A stretch of 53,002 bases of DNA from Bacilli bacterium (GTDB lineage: Bacteria; Bacillota_I; Bacilli_A; RF39; UBA660): assembly GCA_017418945.1 (NCBI GenBank), contig JAFOMI010000026.1, positions 1 through 53,002 on the forward strand, in the 5' to 3' direction. This document shows, in pieces, positions 31,864 to 42,658 of this stretch. The position numbers and the translations under genes are program-made. A model generated the notes under the pieces. It saw only the letters and a program-made list of their open reading frames with translations. It was not told the DNA's origin and made no database searches. Within the stretch, counting starts at the first letter, position 1. The number at the start of each line of letters is the position of its first letter.

Positions 31864-33001
31864 TTTCTTCACCCTTTTCTACTTTTTTTCTTTCACCAAT
31901 TTCTTCATATACTGAAACAAATTCGTCTACTATTATTTTACTACCATTGCTATAAAAATTCAAAGTTTTTTCATTAATTATTTTTTCATCTTCATTAAGT
32001 TTTATTTTTATTTTCTTATTCATTAATTTAATTGCTTTATTATAAGCTTCTTTATTTGTATACTTCTTATCAATAATTCTAATTTCTCTAATTTCTTCAA
32101 TACCAATTTCAAAAAGTGATAAATTATTCTTAATATTAATAATATTTTTTCTTTCAAATTTTTTAAATTTAAATAATTCAAAATAGTTTTTTCCAATTTT
32201 AATATATGGTATTTTTCTTCTATTATTTGTATATTTTTTCTCTTTATAATTAAGAGGATATATCACTTTAACCTTATACCATACTTCTGCATATACTTTT
32301 CCTTTAGCATCTACACTATTTTTTAATTCATCATTTAAATAAATATCAGAATCAATTAAAATATCCCCTTTAGATACATAATCTCCAATATTTAATAAAG
32401 ATATACCATTATAAGTATAAATATTTCTAATAATACCATTTTTCTTAGAGACTATCTTATATACTTCATTAGATTCTTTTTTATTATTAACTTTTCTTTC
32501 AACAAAATTAACAATATATTTAACTCCATCTTCTTTAATATTTATCCATTCAATATTATCTTTATATTTTTTCTTAATAGAATTAATAATTTTTGTCAAT
32601 TCATCATTACTCTTTTTTAATTTATATTTATCAATATTATAATTACTTAATTCTTTTAAAATTAATTTATTTAATTCATTATTATCACTTTTTATGTCTA
32701 TATCAAAAATAACATTAGATAAAAATATTAAAAATATTAAACTAAAGATAAACATCAAAAAAAGCATATTATATTTTTTAATAATATTAAAATACTTTCT
32801 CTTTCCTTTAACTCCTACTAAATTAAACTTATAAACTCCTCTAATATTTGATAGTTTCTCATAATCATTTTCATTTATACATATAACTATTTGTTTAAAA
32901 GATTCATATTTAATATTTATAATATTAATTTTATATTTTTTGCATTTAAGTAAAAATCTATCTATATTTCCATTAATTCTAACTAATAAATAACTATTCA
33001 T
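31832..33001 (-). CDS. yqfD: sporulation protein YqfD
   Basis: YqfD is a sigma-E-controlled mother-cell protein needed for spore formation. The 389-residue protein has an N-terminal alpha/beta domain (1-85, with GNIDRFLLKCKKYKINIINI), one membrane helix (about 98-118), and a long outer part. The outer part has a predicted beta-barrel stretch: VSKKNGIIRNIYTYNGISL, then VSKGDILIDSDIY, then AKGKVYAEVWYKV. The pattern of reiterated 'pressure on G..V..GD.LI' is typical of YqfD. It overlaps yqfC by eight bases, and both are next to yqeY as in Bacillus. Confidence 0.88.
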   Translation of the reverse strand: MNSYLLVRINGNIDRFLLKCKKYKINIINIKYESFKQIVICINENDYEKLSNIRGVYKFNLVGVKGKRKYFNIIKKYNMLFLMFIFSLIFLIFLSNVIFDIDIKSDNNELNKLILKELSNYNIDKYKLKKSNDELTKIINSIKKKYKDNIEWINIKEDGVKYIVNFVERKVNNKKESNEVYKIVSKKNGIIRNIYTYNGISLLNIGDYVSKGDILIDSDIYLNDELKNSVDAKGKVYAEVWYKVKVIYPLNYKEKKYTNNRRKIPYIKIGKNYFELFKFKKFERKNIINIKNNLSLFEIGIEEIREIRIIDKKYTNKEAYNKAIKLMNKKIKIKLNEDEKIINEKTLNFYSNGSKIIVDEFVSVYEEIGERKKVEKGEENDREYTQDGS

Positions 33002-33233
33002 TTATCTTAATATTATTTAAATCTCCACTAATTAATAATTCATTACTAAATAATTTCATAAGTCTTAGATTTTTACCTTCTATATAGATATATTTATCAG
33101 TCATTATTACTATCTTATTATCACTTAATTCTTTTATATCTTTATAATTAATAATGTTAATTTTATTATCAAAAATAATAATTTTAAATTCATCTTCCTT
33201 GATATATCCTCTAATATTATCAAATAATTTCAT
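32994..33233 (-). CDS. yqfC: sporulation protein YqfC (YabP/YqfC family)
   Basis: A 79-residue protein of the YabP/YqfC family, beta-rich, partner of YqfD. It has FKIIIFDNKINIINYKDIKE and VIMTDKYIYIEGKNLRLMKL, where family members read V.I.G..L.I..Y. It also ends with LLISGDLNNI, matching the family's I.G.I..I pattern. The ATG at 33233 follows AGGTGAT; a GTG at 33242 is inside that site. A CATATATT box lies just upstream, after the yqeY terminator, and could be a sigma-E -10, but its -35 is poor. Confidence 0.8.
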   Translation of the reverse strand: MKLFDNIRGYIKEDEFKIIIFDNKINIINYKDIKELSDNKIVIMTDKYIYIEGKNLRLMKLFSNELLISGDLNNIKINE

Positions 33234-33262
33234 ATGAATCACCTAATAAAATATATGAAAAA

Positions 33263-33282
33263 AAGAAGAATAAATTCTTCTT
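33263..33282 (-). terminator. terminator of yqeY
   Basis: AAGAAGAAT (33263-33271) pairs with ATTCTTCTT (33274-33282), and a T run follows on the minus strand. Confidence 0.7.
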
Positions 33283-33287
33283 TTAAA

Positions 33288-33731
33288 TTATAAGCTCGCT
33301 AATTTTTCTTTAATAATAGTACTTACTTCCTTCATATCAGCTTTACCTTTTAATAAAGGAGTAACTTCTTTCATAATTAATCCCATTTCTTTTTGTGAAG
33401 TCGGATTAACTTTATTAAATACATCATCAATTATTTTATTTATTTCTTCCTTAGATAATTGCTCTGGCATATATTCCATTAAATAACTAATTTCTAATTT
33501 TAGTGTTTCAACAACATCCATTTTATTAGCTTTTTTATATTCTTCCATAGAATCTTTTCTTAATTTAATTTGTTTTTCTATTAAACTTAGAATTTCATCT
33601 TCAGTTAAATCTTCTTTCTTATCTATTTTAGCATTAAGTATAGCACCTTTTAATAATCCTAATACATCTTTTTTAATAGTATTCTTTTCTTTAAAAGCAG
33701 TTATATAATCTTTTTGAATTTTATCAAACAT
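33288..33731 (-). CDS. yqeY: YqeY family protein (GatB/Asp-tRNA amidotransferase tail-like)
   Basis: YqeY proteins have an N-terminal helical domain and a C-terminal domain like the tRNA-binding tail of GatB. There are 147 residues from the ATG at 33731. Signatures: KNTIKKDVLGLLKGAILNAK, KQIKLRKDSMEEYKKANK, EYMPEQLSKEEI and EMGLIMKEVTPLLKGKADMK. Function is unproven, and a role with tRNA or translation is assumed from the fold. The GTG at 33743 is inside the ribosome site. It follows rpsU as in Bacillus, separated here by a terminator. Confidence 0.92.
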   Translation of the reverse strand: MFDKIQKDYITAFKEKNTIKKDVLGLLKGAILNAKIDKKEDLTEDEILSLIEKQIKLRKDSMEEYKKANKMDVVETLKLEISYLMEYMPEQLSKEEINKIIDDVFNKVNPTSQKEMGLIMKEVTPLLKGKADMKEVSTIIKEKLASL

Positions 33732-33781
33732 AAATATCACCAATATCCTTCCATCTAAATTTTAACATTTTAATCAAAAAA

Positions 33782-33805
33782 AATAAAGTAGTTAACTACT
33801 TTATT
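33782..33805 (-). terminator. terminator of rpsU
   Basis: A 12-bp perfect inverted repeat (AATAAAGTAGTT and complement) with seven T after it on the minus strand. It overlaps the rpsU stop. Confidence 0.7.
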
Positions 33806-33998
33806 AATCTCTTTCTCTACTTTGTCTTTTTCTACTATTTTTAATTCCAGCTTTTTTAGCTTCTCTTCTTTGAATTCCTGGTTTTGAATAGTGTTCTCTT
33901 TTCTTACATTCTGAAGGAAGTCCACTTTTGGCAACTTTTTGTTTAAATTTCTTTAATGCGCCATCAATATTACCATTTCTAACTACAACTTTTGTCAA
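33804..33998 (-). CDS. rpsU: 30S ribosomal protein bS21
   Basis: bS21 sits at the small-subunit platform near the anti-Shine-Dalgarno end of 16S rRNA. The 64 residues read MTKVVVRNGNIDGALKKFKQ and continue with SGLPSECKKREHYSKPGIQR and a strongly basic tail, all typical. The start codon is TTG, preceded by an unusually strong ribosome site GGGAGGGG. The promoter is near consensus. It lies between mtaB and yqeY, the Bacillus order. Confidence 0.95.
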   Translation of the reverse strand: MTKVVVRNGNIDGALKKFKQKVAKSGLPSECKKREHYSKPGIQRREAKKAGIKNSRKRQSRERD

Positions 33999-34030
33999 AT
34001 TTTGTCCCCTCCCTTCAGGTTGCTAAAGAA

Positions 34031-34059
34031 ATTATATCACTATATCCTTATATTTTCAA
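34031..34059 (-). promoter_or_regulatory. sigma-A promoter of rpsU
   Basis: On the minus strand, TTGAAA (34059-34054), 17 bases, TATAAT (34036-34031), about 30 bases before the start codon. Confidence 0.7.
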
Positions 34060-34069
34060 GACAATATTT

Positions 34070-35362
34070 TTATTTTTTAACAATTGTTCCTTCAAAACAA
34101 TCATTTTCATATTTTAATAATTGAACTTTTAGGATTTCATTAAGCATTTCTTTATCAGATTTTACTTTACATAAACCATAATTTGATAAATGACCAATTA
34201 AATAACCATCTATATATTTTTCTACTAATAACTCTTCTTCTAAACCTATTAAACTCTTATAAAATTCATTTTTTAATTCTTCACTTAAACTTATTAATCT
34301 TCTAACTCTTTCTTTTTTTACATTTGAATCTATTTGATTTGGCATAGAAGCTGCTGGTGTATTTTCTCTTCTTGAATATGGAAAAACATGCATTTCTGCA
34401 AACTTAATCTTTTTAATTGATTCTACTGTTTCATTAAATAATTCATCTGTTTCTCCAGGAAAACCTACTATTACATCAGTTGTAATTGCTATATTAGGTC
34501 TAATACTTCTAATTTCATTTATTTTACTAATAAATTCATCCATATTATATCTTCTATTCATTTTTTTTAGTATTTCATTTGATCCACTTTGTAAAGGAAT
34601 ATGTATATGATTAACAATTTTTTTACTATTTTTTAATGTTTTAATAAATTTATCATTAAGTTCCTTTATTTCAATAGATGAAATTCTTATTCTTTCAAGG
34701 CCATCTATTTTTTCTATTTCTCTAAGTAAATCAGAAAAATCATATTCTTTTAAATCAAGGCCATAATGTCCTGTATGTATACCTGTTAATACAACTTCTT
34801 TATATCCATTATGCGCAAGTGTACTAATTTCTTTAATAACTAAATTCTTTTCTTTACTTCTAACATTACCTCTAGAATATGGAATAATACAATAAGTACA
34901 ATAATTATTACATCCATCTTGTACTTTAACAAACGCTCTTGTATGATTTTCATATTTATTAAGATTCATATTTTCAAATTTAACATCTTTTAAATCAAAA
35001 ATCCTAACAATTTGTTTTCTATCTTTTTTGTACTCTTCTATTAATTCTAATATATTTGATTTATTATTAGTTCCAATTACAATAGAAACACCAGGTATAC
35101 TTGCTGCTTCTAAATATTTTATTTGACTATAGCATCCCATAACAACTACTATTGCATCTTTATTTCTTTTAGTTGCTTCTCTAATAATCTTTCTACTTTT
35201 AACATCACTTTGATTAGTAACAGAACAAGTATTAATTACATATACATCAGATTCTTCTTTAAAAGGTACTATTTCATAACCTGCTTCCTTAAACATTTCT
35301 ATATTAACTTCTGTTTCATAAGTATTAACTTTACATCCTAAAGTATAAAAAGCTGCCTTCAT
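34070..35362 (-). CDS. mtaB: tRNA t6A37 methylthiotransferase MtaB
   Basis: Radical-SAM enzyme that converts t6A to ms2t6A at position 37 of ANN-decoding tRNAs. The N-terminal UPF0004 domain has TLGCKVNTYETE, TCSVTNQSD and MGCYSQ, giving three cysteines for the second cluster. The radical-SAM motif CNNYCTYCIIPYSRG follows near residue 150, and a TRAM-type domain ends the protein (about 370-430). The CKVN form distinguishes MtaB from MiaB (CQMN). The 430-residue length is close to Bacillus YqeV (451). A sigma-A promoter lies upstream. Confidence 0.94.
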   Translation of the reverse strand: MKAAFYTLGCKVNTYETEVNIEMFKEAGYEIVPFKEESDVYVINTCSVTNQSDVKSRKIIREATKRNKDAIVVVMGCYSQIKYLEAASIPGVSIVIGTNNKSNILELIEEYKKDRKQIVRIFDLKDVKFENMNLNKYENHTRAFVKVQDGCNNYCTYCIIPYSRGNVRSKEKNLVIKEISTLAHNGYKEVVLTGIHTGHYGLDLKEYDFSDLLREIEKIDGLERIRISSIEIKELNDKFIKTLKNSKKIVNHIHIPLQSGSNEILKKMNRRYNMDEFISKINEIRSIRPNIAITTDVIVGFPGETDELFNETVESIKKIKFAEMHVFPYSRRENTPAASMPNQIDSNVKKERVRRLISLSEELKNEFYKSLIGLEEELLVEKYIDGYLIGHLSNYGLCKVKSDKEMLNEILKVQLLKYENDCFEGTIVKK

Positions 35363-35386
35363 ACTTCTTCCCTCATTTCAAAAAGT

Positions 35387-35415
35387 ATTATATATCAAAT
35401 AAAAAAAATAAACAA
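35387..35415 (-). promoter_or_regulatory. sigma-A promoter of mtaB
   Basis: On the minus strand, TTGTTT (35415-35410), 17 bases, TATAAT (35392-35387), then 24 bases to the start. Confidence 0.6.
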
Positions 35416-35420
35416 GAAAA

Positions 35421-35443
35421 AAGCACTCTATTCTAGAGTACTT
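35421..35443 (-). terminator. terminator of the acidic membrane protein gene
   Basis: On the minus strand, AAGTACTCTA pairs with TAGAGTGCTT (one G-T pair) around GAA, and a T-rich run follows. It overlaps the stop at 35428. Confidence 0.65.
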
Positions 35444-36111
35444 TTAAATTCTTTTAAACTTTGTAAAAATGTTTGATCTAAATCATTTTCATCATAACTA
35501 ATATTTTCACTTTTTTTATTTTGAACACCATATATAGGTGAAACAAACTCTGTTGGTTTATATTTTTTATTTACAGAATTATTTTCATGAATTTCTTCAG
35601 TTTCTTTTGTAGTTTTATAAACTTTCTTTTTTACACCCGCTCTTTTACATAATTCATCATAACTAATAATAGCGGATTCTTCTTGTTCTCTTTCAAATTC
35701 TGTTAAATTAAAACTTTCTTCTATAGTAGATTCTTTTATTTCTCTTAAAATTCTATCTATATCACTTTCATTTTCATCTTGTAAAACTTCAATAATTTCT
35801 TCTTCCTCTTTAATTAAAGGTTCGTTATTTATAGTAGAAATATTTTTATTAATAGAAATAGGTTCATTAACAATAACTTTTTCTTCTACCACTTTAACAG
35901 GTACTTTAAAGTCTTTCTTTTCTGGTGTAATATTTTTAGCTTCCTTGCTAATTAATCTTCCTAATTTCTTTTGTCTTCTAATTTGTCTATTACTTAAATA
36001 GTTAAAAATAAAGATTAGTATTAAAAGTACAGATATAATTGCTATAACTGTTATTAAAAATTTACTATTGTTATCATAATTAGCAAAAAGATTCAAAATA
36101 TTTAACGACAT
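35428..36111 (-). CDS. hypothetical single-pass membrane protein with long acidic tail
   Basis: Not recognised as a named family. A 227-residue protein with one membrane helix (about 18-41, ITVIAIISVLLILIFIFNYL). A basic juxtamembrane stretch (RQIRRQKKLGRL) indicates a cytoplasmic C-terminal part. The tail is acidic and probably disordered, with EEEEIIEVLQDENESDIDRI, then a more ordered AIISYDELCKRAGVKKKVYK, and ends in FLQSLKEFKSTLE. The layout resembles small divisome or envelope adaptor proteins, but that is only an impression. It is separated from mtaB by a terminator and divergent from the Clp-like ATPase gene. Confidence 0.65.
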   Translation of the reverse strand: MSLNILNLFANYDNNSKFLITVIAIISVLLILIFIFNYLSNRQIRRQKKLGRLISKEAKNITPEKKDFKVPVKVVEEKVIVNEPISINKNISTINNEPLIKEEEEIIEVLQDENESDIDRILREIKESTIEESFNLTEFEREQEESAIISYDELCKRAGVKKKVYKTTKETEEIHENNSVNKKYKPTEFVSPIYGVQNKKSENISYDENDLDQTFLQSLKEFKSTLE

Positions 36112-36290
36112 AATTACACCTCTACTATAAAACTCTCATATTTTTTTCTTCTAGAAAAATAATACCACATATTAATAAAATTTGTTATACATTTTTTTAA
36201 TTTTTTTTTATTTTTTTTATAAATTAAAACGTATTTACTTTAAATTAATAATGTTTTTTGTTATAATTTAAATATAGTGAGGTAATACGT

Positions 36291-37301
36291 ATGAATGATA
36301 TGAGTGATAGTTTTATAGATATTTTTAATGACTCAAATAACTTTATTGAAAATAATAATGATGATAATGAGATAAATGATGAAAATCAAGGATTTAGTAT
36401 ATTAAAAAATTATTCTGAAGAATTGGTTTCTAAGAATTATATTACTAATCCCGCAATTGCAAGAGATGAAGAAATTAAAAAAATAATATTAATTTTATTA
36501 AGTCCTGAAAAATCTGTTGTTTTAACAGGTAAAGCTGGTATTGGTAAAACTGCAATTGTTGAAGGATTAAGTTATAAAATTAAAAATAAAGATGTACCAA
36601 ATGCACTATTAAATAGTAAAGTATATAAGATAAATACTTCTTCTTTACTTGGTACTTATGAACATGATGGAATTAGTGAATCTAAATTGCAACTATTAAT
36701 AAACGAAATAATTGGAAAAAAGAATATTATTTTATTTATTGATGAAATACATACTTTAGTAACATCAGCAAGAAATGGTGGCGGAGTTGATTTTTTAAAT
36801 ATGTTAAAACCTGGTTTAGACCGTGGAGATATAAAATTAATTGGTGCAACTACTACTCAAGAATTTGAAGAATATTTATTAAAAGATAAAGCATTCCTTC
36901 GTCGTTTTGAAAAAGTTGAAATAAGTGAACCAGATCAAGCTACTACTGTTAAAATATTAATGGGAACAAGAAAAAAGATTGAAGCATCTACTGGAGTTAA
37001 ATTCCCATATTCTGACTGGATACTTGAACAAGTATGTAAATTTATAGTTAATATGACATCTGAATATAAGAGAGTTTATGAAAACGGATCTAGATATCCA
37101 GATGTATCATTATCACTATTTTCTAAATGTTTTACATTCGCAAAATTTGAAAACTCTAATGTAGTTACATTTAAACATATTTATGAAGCAATTAAAAATA
37201 CAAATTTAGTTTATGATGATGTTGTTAAAAAAGAACTTCCTATATTTAAAGATACATTTAGTGAATGGTTAAATAAAGAAGGAGTTAATGTAGAAATATA
37301 A
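36291..37301 (+). CDS. single-ring Clp-like AAA+ ATPase (ClpB/ClpC D1-type module alone)
   Basis: The 336-residue protein resembles the first ATPase ring of ClpA/ClpB/ClpC. After an Asn/Asp-rich N-terminal stretch (1-35) comes NPAIARDEEIKKII, Walker A GKAGIGKTAIVEGL (about 80-93), Walker B NIILFIDEIHTLV, GGGVDFLNMLKPGLDRGDIK, sensor IGATTTQEFEEY and arginine-finger AFLRRFEKVEI. The alpha-helical small domain follows (YPDVSLSLFSKCFTFAK). The Clp N domain, the M domain, the second ATPase ring and the ClpP-binding loop are all absent. The start follows GAGGT, and TATAAT lies upstream at 36262. It converges on dnaJ. A remodelling role is likely; substrate and partner are unknown. Confidence 0.8.
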   Translation: MNDMSDSFIDIFNDSNNFIENNNDDNEINDENQGFSILKNYSEELVSKNYITNPAIARDEEIKKIILILLSPEKSVVLTGKAGIGKTAIVEGLSYKIKNKDVPNALLNSKVYKINTSSLLGTYEHDGISESKLQLLINEIIGKKNIILFIDEIHTLVTSARNGGGVDFLNMLKPGLDRGDIKLIGATTTQEFEEYLLKDKAFLRRFEKVEISEPDQATTVKILMGTRKKIEASTGVKFPYSDWILEQVCKFIVNMTSEYKRVYENGSRYPDVSLSLFSKCFTFAKFENSNVVTFKHIYEAIKNTNLVYDDVVKKELPIFKDTFSEWLNKEGVNVEI

Positions 37302-37328
37302 AAAAAATCACAATAATGTGATTTTTTT
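37301..37328. terminator. bidirectional terminator between the Clp-like gene and dnaJ
   Basis: A-run, ATCACA, ATAA loop, TGTGAT, T-run: a symmetric hairpin that can end both converging transcripts. Confidence 0.75.
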
Positions 37329-38466
37329 ATTTACTAAAATATTTTTTAAACTTTTTAAATATATCATGATTTTCTAAATCTGAATCTCTTAATTCTTCAA
37401 ATATTTTCTTTTGTTTCTTATCTAATTTAGTTGGTACAACAATATTTAATACAATATATAAATCTCCAACTTTAGAACTATTTATATAAGGGACACCCTT
37501 ACCTTTAATTCTTAACTTATCATTATTTTGAGAACCTGCTGGTATTGTTAATTTAATACTACCATCAAGGATTGGTATTTCTTTTTCTGCTCCTAATACA
37601 GCATCTGCTATATTAACTGGTAAATGCATATATAAATCATGATTATCTCTAGTAAATATTTCATCTTCTAAAACGTTAAATTCAACATAAATATCACCAT
37701 TAGGTCCACCATTTATACCAGCTTCACCTTTTTCTTTAATTCTAATTTGAGTACCAGTATCTACCCCACTTGGAATAGAAACTGTAATTGTCTTTCTATG
37801 CTTAACATAACCTGTTCCTTTACAATCAGTGCATTTTCTTTCAAATGTTTTTCCAGTACCATTACAATCAGGACAAGTAGATTCAGACATAAATGAACCA
37901 AATAAAGAATTTTGTTGTCTTCTTACTTTACCAGTACCATTACATGTTTTACAAGTAGTTTCATTAAAACCACCCTTACCATCACAAGTAGTACATTTAT
38001 CAGTTAAATCTAATGTAATATCTTTTTTAGTACCAAATATAGCTTCTTTAAAAGATATATTCATTCTATATAAAACATCATCACCCTTTATAGGTCTATT
38101 GCTTTGTTTACTACTTCTTCCACCAAAAGAACCGCCGAAAGCTGCATTTAAAATATCTCCTAAATCAATATCATCAAAACCAAATCCTCCTTGGAAACCT
38201 TGGAAACCTCCATAGTTACCATATGGATTAGATGAAGCACCTTGATCAAAAGCAGCATGACCAAATTGATCATATGTTTTTCTTTTGTTTTCATCACTAA
38301 GAACTTCATATGCTTCTTGAACTTCTTTAAACTTTTCAGCAGCATCTGCTTCTTTATTTAAATCAGGATGATATTTTTTTGCTAATTTTCTAAATGCACT
38401 TTTAATTTCTGCTTGAGTCGCAGTTTTTGAAACACCTAAGACTTCATAATAATCTCTTTTAGCCAT
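37327..38466 (-). CDS. dnaJ: chaperone protein DnaJ
   Basis: Hsp40 co-chaperone that stimulates DnaK. The J domain (1-70) has [17 protein letters not shown] with HPD. A Gly/Phe-rich linker follows, then the zinc-binding domain with four CxxCxGxG motifs ([32 protein letters not shown]). The C-terminal client-binding domain includes [18 protein letters not shown]. The 379-residue length is standard. Its ribosome site AAGGAG lies inside the last codons of the pepF frame, four bases after whose stop it starts. It is the last gene of the hrcA-grpE-dnaK unit, after the damaged pepF. Confidence 0.96.
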   Translation of the reverse strand: MAKRDYYEVLGVSKTATQAEIKSAFRKLAKKYHPDLNKEADAAEKFKEVQEAYEVLSDENKRKTYDQFGHAAFDQGASSNPYGNYGGFQGFQGGFGFDDIDLGDILNAAFGGSFGGRSSKQSNRPIKGDDVLYRMNISFKEAIFGTKKDITLDLTDKCTTCDGKGGFNETTCKTCNGTGKVRRQQNSLFGSFMSESTCPDCNGTGKTFERKCTDCKGTGYVKHRKTITVSIPSGVDTGTQIRIKEKGEAGINGGPNGDIYVEFNVLEDEIFTRDNHDLYMHLPVNIADAVLGAEKEIPILDGSIKLTIPAGSQNNDKLRIKGKGVPYINSSKVGDLYIVLNIVVPTKLDKKQKKIFEELRDSDLENHDIFKKFKKYFSK

Positions 38467-38470
38467 AATA

Positions 38471-40255
38471 TTACTCCTTACTTATTTCTATATATTTTTC
38501 TATTAATTCATCAAAGTACTTAATTGCATCAAGATATACCTTTTTATCTCTTAAATCATAACCAAGTACTTTAAATGCATCAAGAGGATATACATCACTT
38601 CCTAAAGAAATAAACTTAATATATCTATCTAATGCACCCTCTTCTTTATTTATTATTTTCTTTGCATTTGATAAAGCTACTGAAATACAAAAAGCATAAT
38701 TAAATAAATAATAATCCATATAATAATGACTTCTTCTAATCCAACCTGTATTAGAATATTTATCTAGTATTACATCTTTACCATAATACTTTTTAATAGA
38801 TTCTAAATCTAAATCATTCATATATTCTTTAGTTAATGCATTTCCTTCTAAAACATAATTATAAAAATCTTTTTCCATTTTTCCTTCGCGAACTGCATTA
38901 AATAAATTTGATGCAATAACTTCAAGTAAATTACTAATACCTTCTAATTTTTCTTCTTTAGTACCATTAGTAGCTAAATAATTTGATAATAAACATTCAT
39001 TAGTTAAAGATACAACTTCTGCTACTAACGTAGTAATATCTCTATAAACCAAATCATTATTTTTCATAACAAATTGATGATGAACATTATGCCCACATTC
39101 ATGCGCAATTGTACTAACAGAAGATAAATCATCATTATAACTTAATAAAATTCTAGAATCATGATCAGGAGTATTAACAGAATAACCTCCTGAACATTTT
39201 CCTTTATATTCACAATAATCAATATAATGATTATCTATTATTTTATTAAAGCATTTCATATATTCTTCACCTAAAGGAAGAATTGCTTTTCTAATTAAAT
39301 CAATACCCTCTTCTATAGAATATTTTTTATTATTATTTGCTAAATCTAAATATAAATCATAAGTATGTAATTCTTTTAAATTATTATTAATTTTATATAA
39401 ACTATAGAATTTATGAAGAGAATCTAAGTTTTCTTCTACTGCACTAATCAATGAAGCATAAGCTTCATTAACCATATTATAATCAAATAATTTTTTATCC
39501 CATGCATCTTTAAAATTATGTAATTTTGCATTAGTAATATTTGATTTAACATATGAATTTAATAATGAAGCAGAAGTACCTCCATATCTATCTAATACTT
39601 CTTTAAATTTTAAAGATACTTCTTCTCTAATTTTCTTATCTTTATTCTTCATTAATTTTCTAAAATTAGTTGTATGAATTTCTTCTTTTTTACCATCTAT
39701 TAATACTTCACCAAAATTATGTTCATTATTTAATAGATTAGAAGATATATCATCAAAATTATTCATAGAAGAATTTAATTCATTTATAATAATTTCTTCT
39801 TTTTCACTTAAAATATGGTCTTTACTTTTATAAATTTCATCTAACATAAATTTATACTTTAATAAATCTTTATTATTAAATAAATCATTATACTCTTCTT
39901 TAGATAAAGATAATAAAGAAGGATTAAAGAAACTAATCATATTCATATATAAAGTAATAACTTCAAGTGCGTTATTTTTTCTATTTATATTAACGCTATT
40001 ACCTAGTTCCTCATCATCTTTCATAAATGAATATACATATAGATTCTCAACCAAGCATTCTGTTTCTTCATCGTATTTTAAGAATTCATATAATTCTTTA
40101 CTATTCTTAACACAATTTCTATATTTTTCTTCTATTTTTATTCTTTCTTTTGCTATTTATAAATCTTTATTAAAATCTTCATCATTTTTATAAAAATCAC
40201 TTAAATCCCATTTATATTTTTCTTCTACTTCACTTCTTGATTTATATTTACTCAT
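38471..40255 (-). pseudogene. pepF: oligoendopeptidase F interrupted by one in-frame stop
   Basis: M3-family metallopeptidase of cytoplasmic oligopeptide turnover. The full frame would encode 594 residues, the usual PepF length. It starts at ATG 40255 after a good AAAGGAG and reads MSKYKSRSEVEEKYKWDLSD, the expected PepF opening. Codon 33 is TAA (40159-40157). After it the same frame stays open with IAKERIKIEEKYRNCVKNSK and on to 38471. The rest is intact: the zinc motif IAHECGHNVHHQF and downstream GWIRRSHYYMDYYLFNYAFC, both family signatures. Without the stop nothing else is wrong, so the damage is recent, or it is a sequencing error, or the stop is suppressed. An internal TTG at 40054 (527 residues) has no ribosome site. 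Confidence 0.85.
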
Positions 40256-40276
40256 ATTAGCTCCTTTTAAAATAGA

Positions 40277-40299
40277 AAGTTCTAGTAAAACTAGAACTT
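40277..40299 (-). terminator. hairpin between dnaK and pepF
   Basis: A ten-base stem (AAGTTCTAGT with ACTAGAACTT, loop of three) follows the dnaK stop. The T tract after it is interrupted (TTTCTATTTT), so it may be a partial terminator or RNA-stability element that lowers pepF-dnaJ relative to dnaK. Confidence 0.55.
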
Positions 40300-40303
40300 A
40301 ATA

Positions 40304-42121
<1,818 letters not shown>

Positions 42122-42136
42122 TTAATCATCTCTCCT

Positions 42137-42658
42137 TTAATTATTTACCTTTACCATTGCTGGTCTTATTACTTTATCTTTATAAGTATAACCTTTTTGT
42201 AATACTTCTATAATTTCATTTTCTTTTTTACCTTCAACATGATCTGTCATAACAGCTTGATGAAAGCTAGGATCAAACATAGCATTTTCACAATTTATTT
42301 CTTTAACTTCATATTTATTTAAAGTATTAATTAAATTGTTATAAATCATATCAAATCCCTTTTGATAATTTGCTATTTCAGCATTATCACTCTTAACAAG
42401 TAATGCTCTTTCAAAATTATCAATTGTACTTAATATATCTAATATTAGACTTTCTGAAGCATATTTCATTAATCTATTATTTTCTTCTTCTTTTCTTCTT
42501 AGACTATTAATCATTTCAGCAGTAACTCTAATATTCTTATCTTCTAATTCTTTAACTTTATTTTCAAGTTCTTTTATTTGTTCTTGACACTTATTCTTTT
42601 TCTCTTTTTTATTTTCTTTTACTTCTTCAAGAACTTCAACTTCTTTATTCTCTTCCAT
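42137..42658 (-). CDS. grpE: nucleotide exchange factor GrpE
   Basis: GrpE releases ADP from DnaK. The N-terminal part is a long charged coiled coil (KNKCQEQIKELENKVKELED). The C-terminal domain has the family signature YNNLINTLNKYEVKEI, then FDPSFHQAVM and VLQKGYTYKDKVIRPAMVKV. The 173-residue length fits. It starts on the last base of hrcA and precedes dnaK by 15 bases. Confidence 0.95.
   Translation of the reverse strand: MEENKEVEVLEEVKENKKEKKNKCQEQIKELENKVKELEDKNIRVTAEMINSLRRKEEENNRLMKYASESLILDILSTIDNFERALLVKSDNAEIANYQKGFDMIYNNLINTLNKYEVKEINCENAMFDPSFHQAVMTDHVEGKKENEIIEVLQKGYTYKDKVIRPAMVKVNN

Noticed and set aside
36112-36290. Possible RNA gene in the 179-base divergent gap with long T runs
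   Set aside because: Only homopolymer-rich promoter DNA is visible; no stable stem beyond what base composition gives.
37829-38215. Plus-strand frame of 128 codons antisense to dnaJ
   Set aside because: It is the mirror of the Gly- and Cys-rich dnaJ zinc region; composition is explained by the opposite strand.
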